Shown here one piece after another: positions 1 to 7,699 of a stretch of 64,000 nt of DNA. The translations under genes and the position numbers were made by a program. Source of the DNA: Alphaproteobacteria bacterium (GTDB lineage: Bacteria > Pseudomonadota > Alphaproteobacteria > Caulobacterales > Caulobacteraceae); NCBI GenBank assembly GCA_018821435.1, contig JAHJME010000019.1, forward strand, positions 1-64,000. Direction: 5' to 3'. The notes beneath the pieces were generated by a model, which was not told where the DNA came from, did not search any database, and saw nothing but the letters and a program-made list of their open reading frames with translations. Each line of letters opens with the position of its first letter. The stretch's first letter is position 1.

Positions 1-49
1 CCCTCCACCCTTCGGGTCCCCCTCCCCCGCTTCGCAGGGGAGGTTCTTC

Positions 50-733
50 CTACTCCCGCTTCAGCACGCTCTCGGTCAGCAGATTGCCCCACATGTTCGT
101 ACGGAAGTCGGCCTTCATGCCGGCCGGGTCGTACAGCGGGCTCTCGACCCACTCCAGGAAGCTCATCCCGGCCGGCTCGCCCTCGGTCAGATAGCGGGCG
201 AAGGTGTAGTCCAGCACGCCGGTCTTCCCGTGCCGGATGTGCAGGTACTTGAACGACAGCTGCTCCAGCGCCTCGCGGATCGGCACGCCCTTGCGAAAGT
301 GCAGATACAGCACGCTCATGATGCCCGCCCGGTCCGCGCCGGACTTGCAGTGCATCATCGCCGGATACTCCAGCGTCTCGAACAGCCGCTTGGCCCCCAG
401 CACGCGGTCGCGTGACGGCACTTCGCGCGACGTGATCGTGAAGTTGACGAAGTTCAGCCCCAGCCGCGCGCAGGCGTCCTTTTCCAGCGCGTGGAAGCTG
501 GCGTCGAACCCGCCGCGCAGGTTGACGATCGTGCGGATTCCCTTGGCCTTCCAGTCCGCGATCTGGTGCGGCCACGGCTGGTTCGCCCGCACCAGCTCGT
601 CGCTGATCCAATGCGCATTCGAGAACCCCAGCCGCAGATAGGCGTGGTCGTTCCACATATAGTCGGCATAGGCCTTCGCCCGCCCCAGCGGGGTCTCAAG
701 GTCGAAGCGGTCCTCGGCGGGGGTGTCCGTCAT
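50..733 (-). CDS. Tyrosine-protein phosphatase-like protein (dual-specificity fold)
   Basis: The 227-aa product carries a C-x5-R phosphatase loop, HCKSGADRAG, with Cys at about residue 129 and Arg at about 135, the catalytic signature of cysteine-based tyrosine/dual-specificity phosphatases. The upstream stretch GIRTIVNLRGG resembles the conserved beta-strand/turn of bacterial SIW14-type phosphatases. It is probably cytoplasmic, as no signal peptide is visible. I placed the start at the ATG of MTDTPAED; an ATG 33 bases earlier would add an unconserved-looking leader. The substrate is unknown, and phosphoprotein or phosphoinositide-like substrates cannot be told apart here. It reads away from the GST gene, so the two are divergent. 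Confidence 0.8.
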   Translation of the reverse strand: MTDTPAEDRFDLETPLGRAKAYADYMWNDHAYLRLGFSNAHWISDELVRANQPWPHQIADWKAKGIRTIVNLRGGFDASFHALEKDACARLGLNFVNFTITSREVPSRDRVLGAKRLFETLEYPAMMHCKSGADRAGIMSVLYLHFRKGVPIREALEQLSFKYLHIRHGKTGVLDYTFARYLTEGEPAGMSFLEWVESPLYDPAGMKADFRTNMWGNLLTESVLKRE

Positions 734-851
734 TGCGCCTAGGTAAGGCGAGCAACGCGTGAGCACTAGCCTTGCCGTACGCCGCCCCTACCATCCGGGG
801 TCTGCATCGTGGCAAAATCAATCTCGGTCACACCAGCAAGAGGGTTAGAGC

Positions 852-1475
852 ATGATCACCGTCTGGGGCGGACAGACCTCGCGATCCATCCGGGTCGTCT
901 GGTTGCTGGAGGAGATGGGCCTGCCCTACCAAGTGCGGCAGGTTGACATGCTGGCCCCTGAGCAGGACCCCGCGTTCCTGGCGATCAATCCCGCCGACTA
1001 CATCCCGGCGATCCAGGACGGCGACGTCTCGATGGTCGAGTCGATCGCGATCATGGAATATCTGATGGGCCGCTACGGGCCGACGCCGCTGGCGCCCGCG
1101 CCAACCGATCCGACCTTCCCCGCCTACCAGCAATTCCTCCACCTGGGCGAAGCCGGCCTGGCGACCCTGATGATGCCCGTCATCGTCAGCCGCTTCATCG
1201 CGCCCGAGGCCGAGCGCGAGAACTGGGGCGCCGCCTGGTGTCTGAAGTCCTTCCAGAAGCGGCTGAAGCTGGTCGGCCAGCGCCTGGCCCAATCGCCCTA
1301 CCTCGCCGGCGAGGCTTTCACCGCCGCCGACATCTCCGTGACCTACGCCCTGAACCTTGGCCAACGGACCTGCGGCATCACCCTCGGCGACACCGAACAG
1401 GCCTATCTCGCCCGCACCACCGGCCGCGACGCCTACAAACGCGCCTTCGAGCGCTCGCATGAGGGGGTAGGCTGA
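852..1475 (+). CDS. Glutathione S-transferase family protein
   Basis: The 207-aa product has the length and layout of a soluble GST. An N-terminal thioredoxin-like domain starts MITVWGGQTSRSIRVVWLLE, with the Ser/Arg cluster near residue 10 where GSTs bind glutathione. A VESIAIMEYL segment follows at about 62-71, matching the conserved ES-x-AI-x-xYL glutathione-contact motif. An all-helical C-terminal domain then contains AADISVTYAL, the usual N-capping/hydrophobic-staple region. A purine-rich stretch (agaggg) precedes the ATG. Family assignment is firm, but the electrophilic substrate cannot be predicted. Confidence 0.88.
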   Translation: MITVWGGQTSRSIRVVWLLEEMGLPYQVRQVDMLAPEQDPAFLAINPADYIPAIQDGDVSMVESIAIMEYLMGRYGPTPLAPAPTDPTFPAYQQFLHLGEAGLATLMMPVIVSRFIAPEAERENWGAAWCLKSFQKRLKLVGQRLAQSPYLAGEAFTAADISVTYALNLGQRTCGITLGDTEQAYLARTTGRDAYKRAFERSHEGVG

Positions 1476-1600
1476 CCCCTCATCCTTACCTTCCGCGAAG
1501 CGTCGGGAGGAGCAACGTCAGCCAAGGGCCGAAAGCCCACCTAGCCCCCTCTCTTTCACTACGTCCGCTTCTGACGCATCGCCGTGTTTCACTCCCGGTC

Positions 1601-2122
1601 ATGTCCACAGACGGTGACATGGGTGAGCGGCACGGCCGCGTGCTGGCGGAGCTGGCCGAGACCGGGATGGTCATGGTGCGCCGGCTGAGCGCCGCCATGC
1701 TGGCGACGGACGACGTCCAGACCCAGGCGCAGCTCGGCCTCGCCTATCACCGCGTCTCCCGCGCCGTGCGCCAGACCATCGCGCTGGAATTCCGCCTGTC
1801 GCAGGACGCGCGCCGCGACGTCGCCCCGGTCCGACCGACGCCGCCAGCCGAACCCAAGCCCGCCGCACCACCCCGCGTGCGAGCCGAACGCACCGGCTGG
1901 GCCGAATACGAACGCGACGACTCCAACGAGGCCTTCGACGACCTCGACGCCGACCCGGTGCTGATCCACGCCCTGCGCGCCGCCCCTGCACACGCGGGCC
2001 GCCCGTCGCCAAAGCCAAACGCCACCGCCCGACGATCCCAACTCCTGGGCGGCGCCGCGATAACACCGCCGCGCCTGGCGGCCCTGCGACCTCCCACGCC
2101 CGCCTGGCGAAGCTCGGCCTGA
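1601..2122 (+). CDS. Hypothetical protein, possibly frameshifted near its 3' end
   Basis: I do not recognise this 173-aa protein. Residues 1-70 look like a genuine helical domain (MGERHGRVLAELAETGMVMV and QLGLAYHRVSRAVRQTIALE), followed by a Pro/Ala/Arg-rich linker and an acidic patch (DDSNEAFDDLDADP). The last ~45 residues are low-complexity and less protein-like. A neighbouring frame stays open from about 1981 to a stop at 2137-2139 and ends ARLAKLGLTPLSG, which reads more naturally, so a one-base indel near 1990-2000 is possible. The start is uncertain: no clear ribosome site precedes the ATG at 1601, and an ATG at 1619 is an alternative. Confidence 0.5.
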   Translation: MSTDGDMGERHGRVLAELAETGMVMVRRLSAAMLATDDVQTQAQLGLAYHRVSRAVRQTIALEFRLSQDARRDVAPVRPTPPAEPKPAAPPRVRAERTGWAEYERDDSNEAFDDLDADPVLIHALRAAPAHAGRPSPKPNATARRSQLLGGAAITPPRLAALRPPTPAWRSSA

Positions 2123-2158
2123 CGCCGCTCTCGGGCTGACACCGACCCTCCCCCTAGC

Positions 2159-2294
2159 TCGTCATCCCCCGGCTTGTCCGGGGGACCCATGGCTCAGCTT
2201 CCCCAGCGCCTTGCGGCGGATTGCGCAGCGCAATCCGCTCCCCCGACGGTGCCGCCGAGGGATGGGTCGCCCGGACAAGCCGGGCGATGACGAA
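2159..2294. repeat. REP-like palindromic intergenic element
   Basis: The outer arms are near-complementary: the left arm runs gtcatcccccggcttgtccg at 2161-2180 and the right arm cggacaagccgggcgatgac at 2272-2291. Between them lies a perfect 11-base palindrome with a one-base centre at 2216-2238 (gcggattgcgc/a/gcgcaatccgc). The element has no coding content. This layout of outer inverted arms with an inner hairpin is that of dispersed REP/BIME-type repeats. Together with the 9-mer repeat at 2373-2402 it fills most of the 328-base gap between the genes ending at 2122 and starting at 2451. Confidence 0.7.
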
Positions 2295-2372
2295 CTGTCT
2301 TGGATTGCGCGAAACGCCCCCGAAATTTACGGAAGCCACTGAGTAAGCCAGGGACGGCCCCGGGCGCCCTTC

Positions 2373-2402
2373 CATGTTTTCCGTGTTTTCCGTGGTTCCT
2401 CT
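2373..2402. repeat. Short 9-base tandem repeat (ttttccgtg x2)
   Basis: Two exact tandem copies of ttttccgtg occupy 2377-2385 and 2386-2394, flanked by catg and gttcc. The tract is AT-richer than its surroundings and lies in the non-coding gap just upstream of the small gene at 2451. It resembles the 9-mer array at 2815-2850 in unit length and style but not in sequence. Nothing else was seen in the rest of this gap. Confidence 0.55.
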
Positions 2403-2450
2403 TCCCGCCCAAGCCCGCCACAGTGCGGCCTTCCCAAGGGAGACGGGCCA

Positions 2451-2699
2451 ATGCGCGTGACGGGGCTCTCCGGCGATCTGGCCTGGTGGCGCGAGACCCG
2501 TGACTCGCCGGATGCCGATCCCGCCGCGCTGCGCGAGTTGCTGGAGCGGCTGCAGGCCTGGAAGACCCAGCACGACGCCGACCGCGCCCAACAGCCCGGT
2601 CCGTTCTTAAAGATGGTCTGGGACGGCATCTTCGCCGACGACGACAACGACGCCGGCGAGGCGATCGCCGAGATCGAGAAAGCTCTTGCGGCGCGCTAG
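2451..2699 (+). CDS. Small hypothetical protein
   Basis: I do not recognise this 82-aa protein. It is acidic and predicted mostly helical: a leucine-rich amphipathic stretch (ALRELLERLQAWKTQ) at about 26-40 is followed by KMVWDGIFADDDNDAGEAI. No signal peptide or membrane segment is seen. A good ribosome site (gggag about 9 bases before the ATG) and strongly GC-biased third positions support it being real. Non-coding repeats lie on both sides, so it appears to be a single-gene unit just before the lipid A operon. Confidence 0.6.
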   Translation: MRVTGLSGDLAWWRETRDSPDADPAALRELLERLQAWKTQHDADRAQQPGPFLKMVWDGIFADDDNDAGEAIAEIEKALAAR

Positions 2700-2746
2700 G
2701 ACCGCGTCCCGATCCGGCTATCGCGCCGCAGCCGCTGTTCAAGTTT

Positions 2747-2850
2747 GTCCACGAACCACACGAACCACACCAACAGGCCCAGTCCGGATCGAGCGTCGCG
2801 GTCTTTCTGGATTGTTCGTGTGGTTCGTGTGGTTCGTGTGGTTCGTGGAC
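2747..2850. repeat. Inverted repeat built from 9-base units (24-bp arms)
   Basis: The left arm (2747-2770) and right arm (2827-2850) are perfect 24-base reverse complements separated by 56 bases. The right side is an array of the 9-mer ttcgtgtgg: exact copies at 2815-2823, 2824-2832 and 2833-2841, then a partial fourth at 2842-2850. The left arm holds the complementary units. It could form a large stem-loop or cruciform between the small gene at 2451 and the lipid A operon. No transposase or target duplication is seen, so it is not an insertion sequence. Confidence 0.75.
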
Positions 2851-2926
2851 GAAATCTTGCCGGCGTTGACGCGCCACCCAGGCAGCTTCGCTTGACGCCG
2901 CCCGCGCAACATCCGATCCCAAGCCC

Positions 2927-4702
2927 ATGAGCGAGAGCCCTCAGCCGGAGCTGTCCGCCCGCGCCCTGGTCGCGCGGGTGGCGCGGATCTACATGGCGCC
3001 GCGCTGGAAGGGCTGGACCGTGGCCATGCTGGCCGCCGTCGTCGTGGCCTTCTGCAGCGCCAAGCTGGTGCAGATCATCGAGCCGGCCACCAACGACCTG
3101 CTGGTGTTCCACAAGCCCGGAGCCCTGCTGTGGCTGCCGCTGACCATCGCCGCCCTGGCCGCCGCCCGCACCGTCGCCCAGGTGGTCCAGGCCACCCTGG
3201 TCAACCGCATCGGCAACGCCGTGGTCGGCGACGTCCAGGTGCAGCTGTTCGGCAAGCTGGTCCGCGCCGACCTGGCCCACCTGCGCAGCCGGCACTCCGG
3301 CGCCTACGTCTCCTCCGTCCTCTACGACGCCGGCCTGATCCGCGAGGCGGCCACCGCCGGGGTGGTGAACTACACCCAGAACGCCCTGATCTTCCTGGGC
3401 GCGATCCTGGTGATGGTGGCCAACGACTGGGTGCTGTCGCTGGTGCTGGTGGCGGCCGTGCCGATCGCCGGCGGGATCATGCGCCGCTTCTCCAGGCGCA
3501 CGACCAAGGCCGCCAAGGGCGCGATGGAGGAGACCTCCGCGCTCTCCTCGGCGATCATGGAAAGCCTGGACGGCGTGCGCGTCGTCAAGATCGAGAACCG
3601 CGAGGCGTACGAGGAGGCCCGCGTCGCCGAGGTGGTCCAGCGCCGCCAGACGCACCTGACCAAGGGCGCCAACGCCCGCGCCCGCGCCGCGCCGGCCACC
3701 GAACTGCTGATGACTCTGATCGTGGCCGTCGTCTTCGCCTACGCCGGCTGGCGCTCGACGCAGGGCGAGATGAACGCCGGCGCCTTCTTCTCCTTCATCG
3801 CCGCCCTGACCATGGCCAGCCAGGCCCTGCGCCAGCTCGCCAACCTGCAGACCGTGTTCGCCGAAGGCATGTCGGCGGCGCGCCGCCTGTTCGCCGCCCT
3901 GGATGTCGAGCCGGAGGTCCGCGACCGCCCCGGCGCGCCCACCCTGACCCGCGCCGACGGCGCCCTCCGCTTCGAGGACGTCAGCTTCTCCTACGGCGGC
4001 GACGGCCCGCCCGCCCTGGGCGGCGTCACCCTGGAGGCCAGCCGTGGCGAGACCGTCGCCCTGGTCGGCCCGTCCGGCGGCGGCAAGAGCACCATCCTCA
4101 ACCTGATCCCGCGCTTCTACGACGTCAGCGGCGGACGGGTGACCCTGGACGGCCGCGATGTGCGCGACGTCGCCCTGGCCTCGCTCCGCGACCAGATCGC
4201 GCTGGTCACCCAGGAGCCGTTCCTGTTCGACGACAGCATCCGCGCCAACATCGCCTACGCCCGTCCCGAGGCGACCCCGGCCGAGGTCGAGACGGCCGCC
4301 ACGGCGGCGGCGGCGCACGAGTTCATCACCGCCCTGCCCGGCGGCTACGACAGCCTGGTCGGCGAGGCCGGCGCGCGCCTGTCCGGCGGCCAGCGCCAGC
4401 GGATCGCCATCGCCCGCGCCTTCCTCAAGGACGCGCCGATCCTGCTGCTGGACGAAGCCACCAGCGCGCTGGACACCGAGAGCGAGGCCCAGGTCCAGGC
4501 GGCGTTGAAGCGGCTGATGGCCGGCCGCACCACCCTGCTGATCGCCCACCGCCTGTCGACCGTGCGCGGCGCCGACCGGATTTACGTCGTCGACAAGGGC
4601 CGCATCGTCGAGACCGGCGACCACGCCGGCCTGATCAAGCAGCGCGGCCTCTACGCCCGCCTGGCGCAAAGCCAGGATCTGGAAGCCGAGCCTGTCGCTT
4701 GA
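2927..4702 (+). CDS. msbA: Lipid A exporter-type ABC transporter (MsbA-like), fused permease/ATPase
   Basis: This 591-aa half-transporter has an N-terminal six-helix ABC exporter domain (about residues 25-320) and a C-terminal ATPase. Visible motifs are Walker A GPSGGGKST (about 380), Q-loop VTQEPFLFDD, signature LSGGQRQRIAIARA, Walker B ILLLDEATSALD and the switch histidine in LIAHRLSTV. MsbA homodimers flip lipid A-core across the inner membrane. The assignment to lipid A rather than another lipid rests mainly on context, since an acyltransferase-like gene, waaA and lpxK follow. It is the first gene of that operon and its stop overlaps the next start by TTGA. Confidence 0.85.
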   Translation: MSESPQPELSARALVARVARIYMAPRWKGWTVAMLAAVVVAFCSAKLVQIIEPATNDLLVFHKPGALLWLPLTIAALAAARTVAQVVQATLVNRIGNAVVGDVQVQLFGKLVRADLAHLRSRHSGAYVSSVLYDAGLIREAATAGVVNYTQNALIFLGAILVMVANDWVLSLVLVAAVPIAGGIMRRFSRRTTKAAKGAMEETSALSSAIMESLDGVRVVKIENREAYEEARVAEVVQRRQTHLTKGANARARAAPATELLMTLIVAVVFAYAGWRSTQGEMNAGAFFSFIAALTMASQALRQLANLQTVFAEGMSAARRLFAALDVEPEVRDRPGAPTLTRADGALRFEDVSFSYGGDGPPALGGVTLEASRGETVALVGPSGGGKSTILNLIPRFYDVSGGRVTLDGRDVRDVALASLRDQIALVTQEPFLFDDSIRANIAYARPEATPAEVETAATAAAAHEFITALPGGYDSLVGEAGARLSGGQRQRIAIARAFLKDAPILLLDEATSALDTESEAQVQAALKRLMAGRTTLLIAHRLSTVRGADRIYVVDKGRIVETGDHAGLIKQRGLYARLAQSQDLEAEPVA

Positions 4703-5403
4703 AGGCCTTCCTTCGCTCTGACGGCGTCCAGGCGATCCTCGGCTGGCTGCTCGGGACCTACCTCAGGCTGGTCCTGCGCACCGTCCGCTGGCGGCACGAG
4801 AACGTCGCCTGCGTCGAGCCCGTCCTGGCCGACGACGCCACCGGCGCCATCGCCCTCTTCTGGCACGGCCGCATCCCGCTCTGCCTCGCCACCGCGCCGC
4901 AGTGGTGGAGGAAGCGCACCCGCTGCCTGGTCTCCCCCTCGGCGGACGGCGAGTTCATCGCCCGCGCCCTGGACATGTCCGGCTTCCCCGCCATCCGCGC
5001 CTCCTCCGCCAAGAAGGGCGACGCGACCAAGGCGCGCCAGGCCGTCGCCGCGATCCGCGAAGCCACCACCTGGGTGAAGGGCGGCGGCGCGCTGGTCGTC
5101 ACCCCCGACGGCCCGCGCGGCCCGAACGAGATCATCGCCGCCGGCTCGCTGCAGATCGCCAAGCGCTCGGGCCAGCCCGTGTTCCTCATGGGCATCGCCG
5201 CCAACCCCGCGTGGCAGATCGACAGCACCTGGGACAAGGTCATGTTCGCCCGGCCCTTCGGCCGCGGCGCCGTGGTCTGGGAGGGGCCGCTCCACGTCCC
5301 CCCCGACGCCGACGATGCCGTCATCGCGACGTTGATCGAGGATTGGTCCGCCCGCCTCTCCGCCGCCACCCGCCAGGCCGAGGCTCTCGTCGCAAAGCCA
5401 TGA
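4699..5403 (+). CDS. Lysophospholipid acyltransferase-like protein (DUF374 type)
   Basis: The 234-aa product reads from a TTG at 4699 that overlaps the msbA stop (TTGA), an arrangement repeated in this genome. Motifs fit the DUF374/LPLAT family: an N-terminal hydrophobic segment (ILGWLLGTYLRLVL), then LFWHGRIPL (family His), SPSADGEFIARAL, and VVTPDGPRGPNEI, the PDGPRGP block that is a hallmark of the family. The likely role is acyl transfer in lipid A or phospholipid metabolism at the inner membrane, which suits its place between the exporter and waaA. The specific acceptor is unknown. Confidence 0.82.
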   Translation: MKAFLRSDGVQAILGWLLGTYLRLVLRTVRWRHENVACVEPVLADDATGAIALFWHGRIPLCLATAPQWWRKRTRCLVSPSADGEFIARALDMSGFPAIRASSAKKGDATKARQAVAAIREATTWVKGGGALVVTPDGPRGPNEIIAAGSLQIAKRSGQPVFLMGIAANPAWQIDSTWDKVMFARPFGRGAVVWEGPLHVPPDADDAVIATLIEDWSARLSAATRQAEALVAKP

Positions 5404-5471
5404 CCCTTTCGCACCCGGCGTTACTTGTTATCGCGTTGATCCCCTCGTCGGCTGGTGAGACATAGACCCCG

Positions 5472-6449
5472 ATGGCCCAGGACGCGCACGATCACGACGA
5501 CCACGCGCACGATCATGACCACGCCGGTCATGATCACGGCCACAGCCATGCGGGCGGCCACCATCACCACGCACCCGCCAACATGGGCCGCGCCTTCGCC
5601 ATCGGGGTGATCCTCAACACGGCGTTCGTGGCGGCCGAGGTCGGCGCGGGGCTCTGGACGGGCTCGCTGGCGCTGCTGGCCGACGCCGGCCACAACCTGT
5701 CGGACGTGCTGTCCCTGCTGCTGGCCTGGGGCGCCACGATCCTGGCCAAGCGCGCGCCAGCCGGCCGCCGCACCTACGGCCTGCGCAAGGCGACCATCCT
5801 GGCCTCGCTGGCCAACGCCATCCTGCTGCTGGTCGCCGTGGGCGCCATCACCTCCGAGGCCGTCCGCCGCTTCAGCGAACCGGCGTCGATCGATTCCAAC
5901 ATCGTCATGCTGACCGCCAGCATCGGCGTGCTGATCAACGGCGCGACGGCGATGCTGTTCATGCGCGGCAGCCACGACGACCTGAACGTCCGCGGCGCCT
6001 TCCTGCACATGGCCGCCGATGCGGGCGTGTCCCTGGCCGTGGTGGCCGGCGCCTTCATCATGGCCCAGACCGGTATCCTCTGGATCGACCCGGTGCTCAG
6101 CCTGATCATCGCCGCCGTCATCGTCCTGGGCACCTGGAGCCTGCTGCGCGACTCGGCCGACCTGGCCATGGACGCCGCCCCGCGTGGGATCGACGTGGAG
6201 GCGGTGCGCAAGTACCTGGCCGACCTGCCGGGCGTCGAGGGCGTCCACGACCTGCACATCTGGGCGCTGTCGACCACCGAGACGGCCATGACCGCCCATC
6301 TCCTGCGGCCCCGCAACAGCGACGCCGACAGCTTCCTGCACACGGCCTGCGAGGACCTGGAGCGGCGGTTCAAGATCGGCCACGCGACGATCCAGGTGGA
6401 AACCGACGCCGCCCACGCCTGCCGCCTCGCCCCCGCCGGGGTGGTGTGA
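5472..6449 (+). CDS. Cation diffusion facilitator (CDF) family metal exporter
   Basis: The 325-aa inner-membrane protein has a histidine/aspartate-rich N-terminus (about 15 His in the first 37 residues), then six predicted membrane helices and a cytoplasmic C-terminal domain. The two metal-site helices carry DAGHNLSD and HMAADAG, the H-x3-D pattern of Zn/Co-type CDF proteins such as ZitB/CzcD. It exports divalent metal, probably zinc, by proton antiport. It sits inside the lipid A operon; its stop overlaps the GTG start of waaA, so it is probably co-transcribed with it. Confidence 0.9.
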   Translation: MAQDAHDHDDHAHDHDHAGHDHGHSHAGGHHHHAPANMGRAFAIGVILNTAFVAAEVGAGLWTGSLALLADAGHNLSDVLSLLLAWGATILAKRAPAGRRTYGLRKATILASLANAILLLVAVGAITSEAVRRFSEPASIDSNIVMLTASIGVLINGATAMLFMRGSHDDLNVRGAFLHMAADAGVSLAVVAGAFIMAQTGILWIDPVLSLIIAAVIVLGTWSLLRDSADLAMDAAPRGIDVEAVRKYLADLPGVEGVHDLHIWALSTTETAMTAHLLRPRNSDADSFLHTACEDLERRFKIGHATIQVETDAAHACRLAPAGVV

Positions 6450-7699
6450 GCCCGACCCTGCCGCTGGCCCTCTACGGCGCGGCGACGGGCCTGCTGGAGC
6501 CCTTCGCCCCCGCCGTGCTGCGGGCGCGACGCCGCCGTGGCAAGGAGGAGGCCTTCGCCTTCGGGGAACGGCTTGGCCGCCCCGCCACGCCCCGCCCGAA
6601 CGGCCAACTCGTCTGGTTCCATGGCGCGAGCGTCGGCGAGACCATGTCTCTGCTCGCCGTCATCAAGACCCTGCGGGAGCGGCGCCCGGACCTCCTGCTG
6701 CTGCTGACGTTCGGGACCGTGACCGCGGCGCGCATGGTCAGCCAGCACCTCCCCTCGGGCGTCTTCCTGCAATACGCCCCGATCGACACGCCGCGCGCCG
6801 TTCGCGGATTCCTGGATCACTGGCGACCGTCGCTGGGCGTGTTCGCCGAGAGCGAGCTCTGGCCCAACCTGATCCTCACCGCCAAGGCGCGTGGGGTCCG
6901 ACTGGCGTTGCTGTCCGCGCGCATGACCCAGGGCAGCGCGGACCGCTGGGCCCGGTGGCCGGCCTCGGCGCGCGCGCTGCTCGACGCCTTCGACCTGATC
7001 CTCCCGCAGGACCAGGCGACCGAGGCGCGCTTGCGGCGGCTGGGCGCCACGCCTGGGCCCCTGCTGAACCTCAAGGCGATGGGCGAGCCCCTTCCCGCCG
7101 ATCCACGCGAACTCGAAGGCCTGCGCGCGGTGACGCTCCACCGCAAGGTGGTGCTGGCGGCCAGCACCCACCCCGGCGAGGAGGCGATGATCGCCCAGGC
7201 CTTCCACGCCGCCGTACCCGAGCTCGGCGAGGCGGTGCTGATCGTCGTCCCCCGCCACCCGGACCGCGGCGTCGAACTGGCTGAGGCGCTCGGCGCCACA
7301 CGTCGCGGTGCGGGCGACGCACCGACCTCCGCGATCCACGTCGCCGACACCCTGGGCGAGCTCGGCCTGTTCTTCCGGCTGGCCGACGTGGTGGTGATGG
7401 GCGGCAGCTTCCTGCCCGGGATCGGCGGCCACAACCCGCTGGAGCCGGCCCGGATCGGGCGGCCGATCATCACCGGCCCCCATGCCTTCAACGCCGCCGA
7501 CGTCTACGCCGCCCTGTTCGCCGAGGCCGCCGCCATCGAGGCGACGGACGGCGCGGCGCTGACCCGCCACATCCGCGGCCTGCTGGACAACCCCGTCATC
7601 GCGCGGCGGATGGGCGAAGCGGCGCTCGCCTTTGCCGACCGCCAGAGCGAAGCGTTGGACCAAGCGCTGAACCACCTCGAACCCCTGCTGCCCGCATGA
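6446..7699 (+). CDS. waaA: 3-deoxy-D-manno-octulosonic acid (Kdo) transferase
   Basis: The 417-aa GT-B transferase adds Kdo from CMP-Kdo to lipid IVA at the inner membrane. It shows the family pattern: QLVWFHGASVGE near residue 52 (catalytic acidic region), FAESELWPNLI, KAMGEPLP, LAASTHPGEE and GGHNPLEPARIGRPIITGPH in the nucleotide-binding half. Length matches typical WaaA. The GTG start overlaps the CDF gene stop (GTGA) and its stop overlaps lpxK (ATGA). Whether it adds one or two Kdo residues cannot be read from sequence alone. Confidence 0.93.
   Translation: MSPTLPLALYGAATGLLEPFAPAVLRARRRRGKEEAFAFGERLGRPATPRPNGQLVWFHGASVGETMSLLAVIKTLRERRPDLLLLLTFGTVTAARMVSQHLPSGVFLQYAPIDTPRAVRGFLDHWRPSLGVFAESELWPNLILTAKARGVRLALLSARMTQGSADRWARWPASARALLDAFDLILPQDQATEARLRRLGATPGPLLNLKAMGEPLPADPRELEGLRAVTLHRKVVLAASTHPGEEAMIAQAFHAAVPELGEAVLIVVPRHPDRGVELAEALGATRRGAGDAPTSAIHVADTLGELGLFFRLADVVVMGGSFLPGIGGHNPLEPARIGRPIITGPHAFNAADVYAALFAEAAAIEATDGAALTRHIRGLLDNPVIARRMGEAALAFADRQSEALDQALNHLEPLLPA

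Noticed and set aside
2747-2850. Inverted repeats as the ends of an insertion sequence
   Set aside because: Only 56 bases lie between the arms, with no transposase and no flanking target duplication.
2696-4669. 657-codon open frame opposite the msbA-like gene
   Set aside because: The antisense translation is low-complexity and the sense strand has complete ABC transporter motifs.
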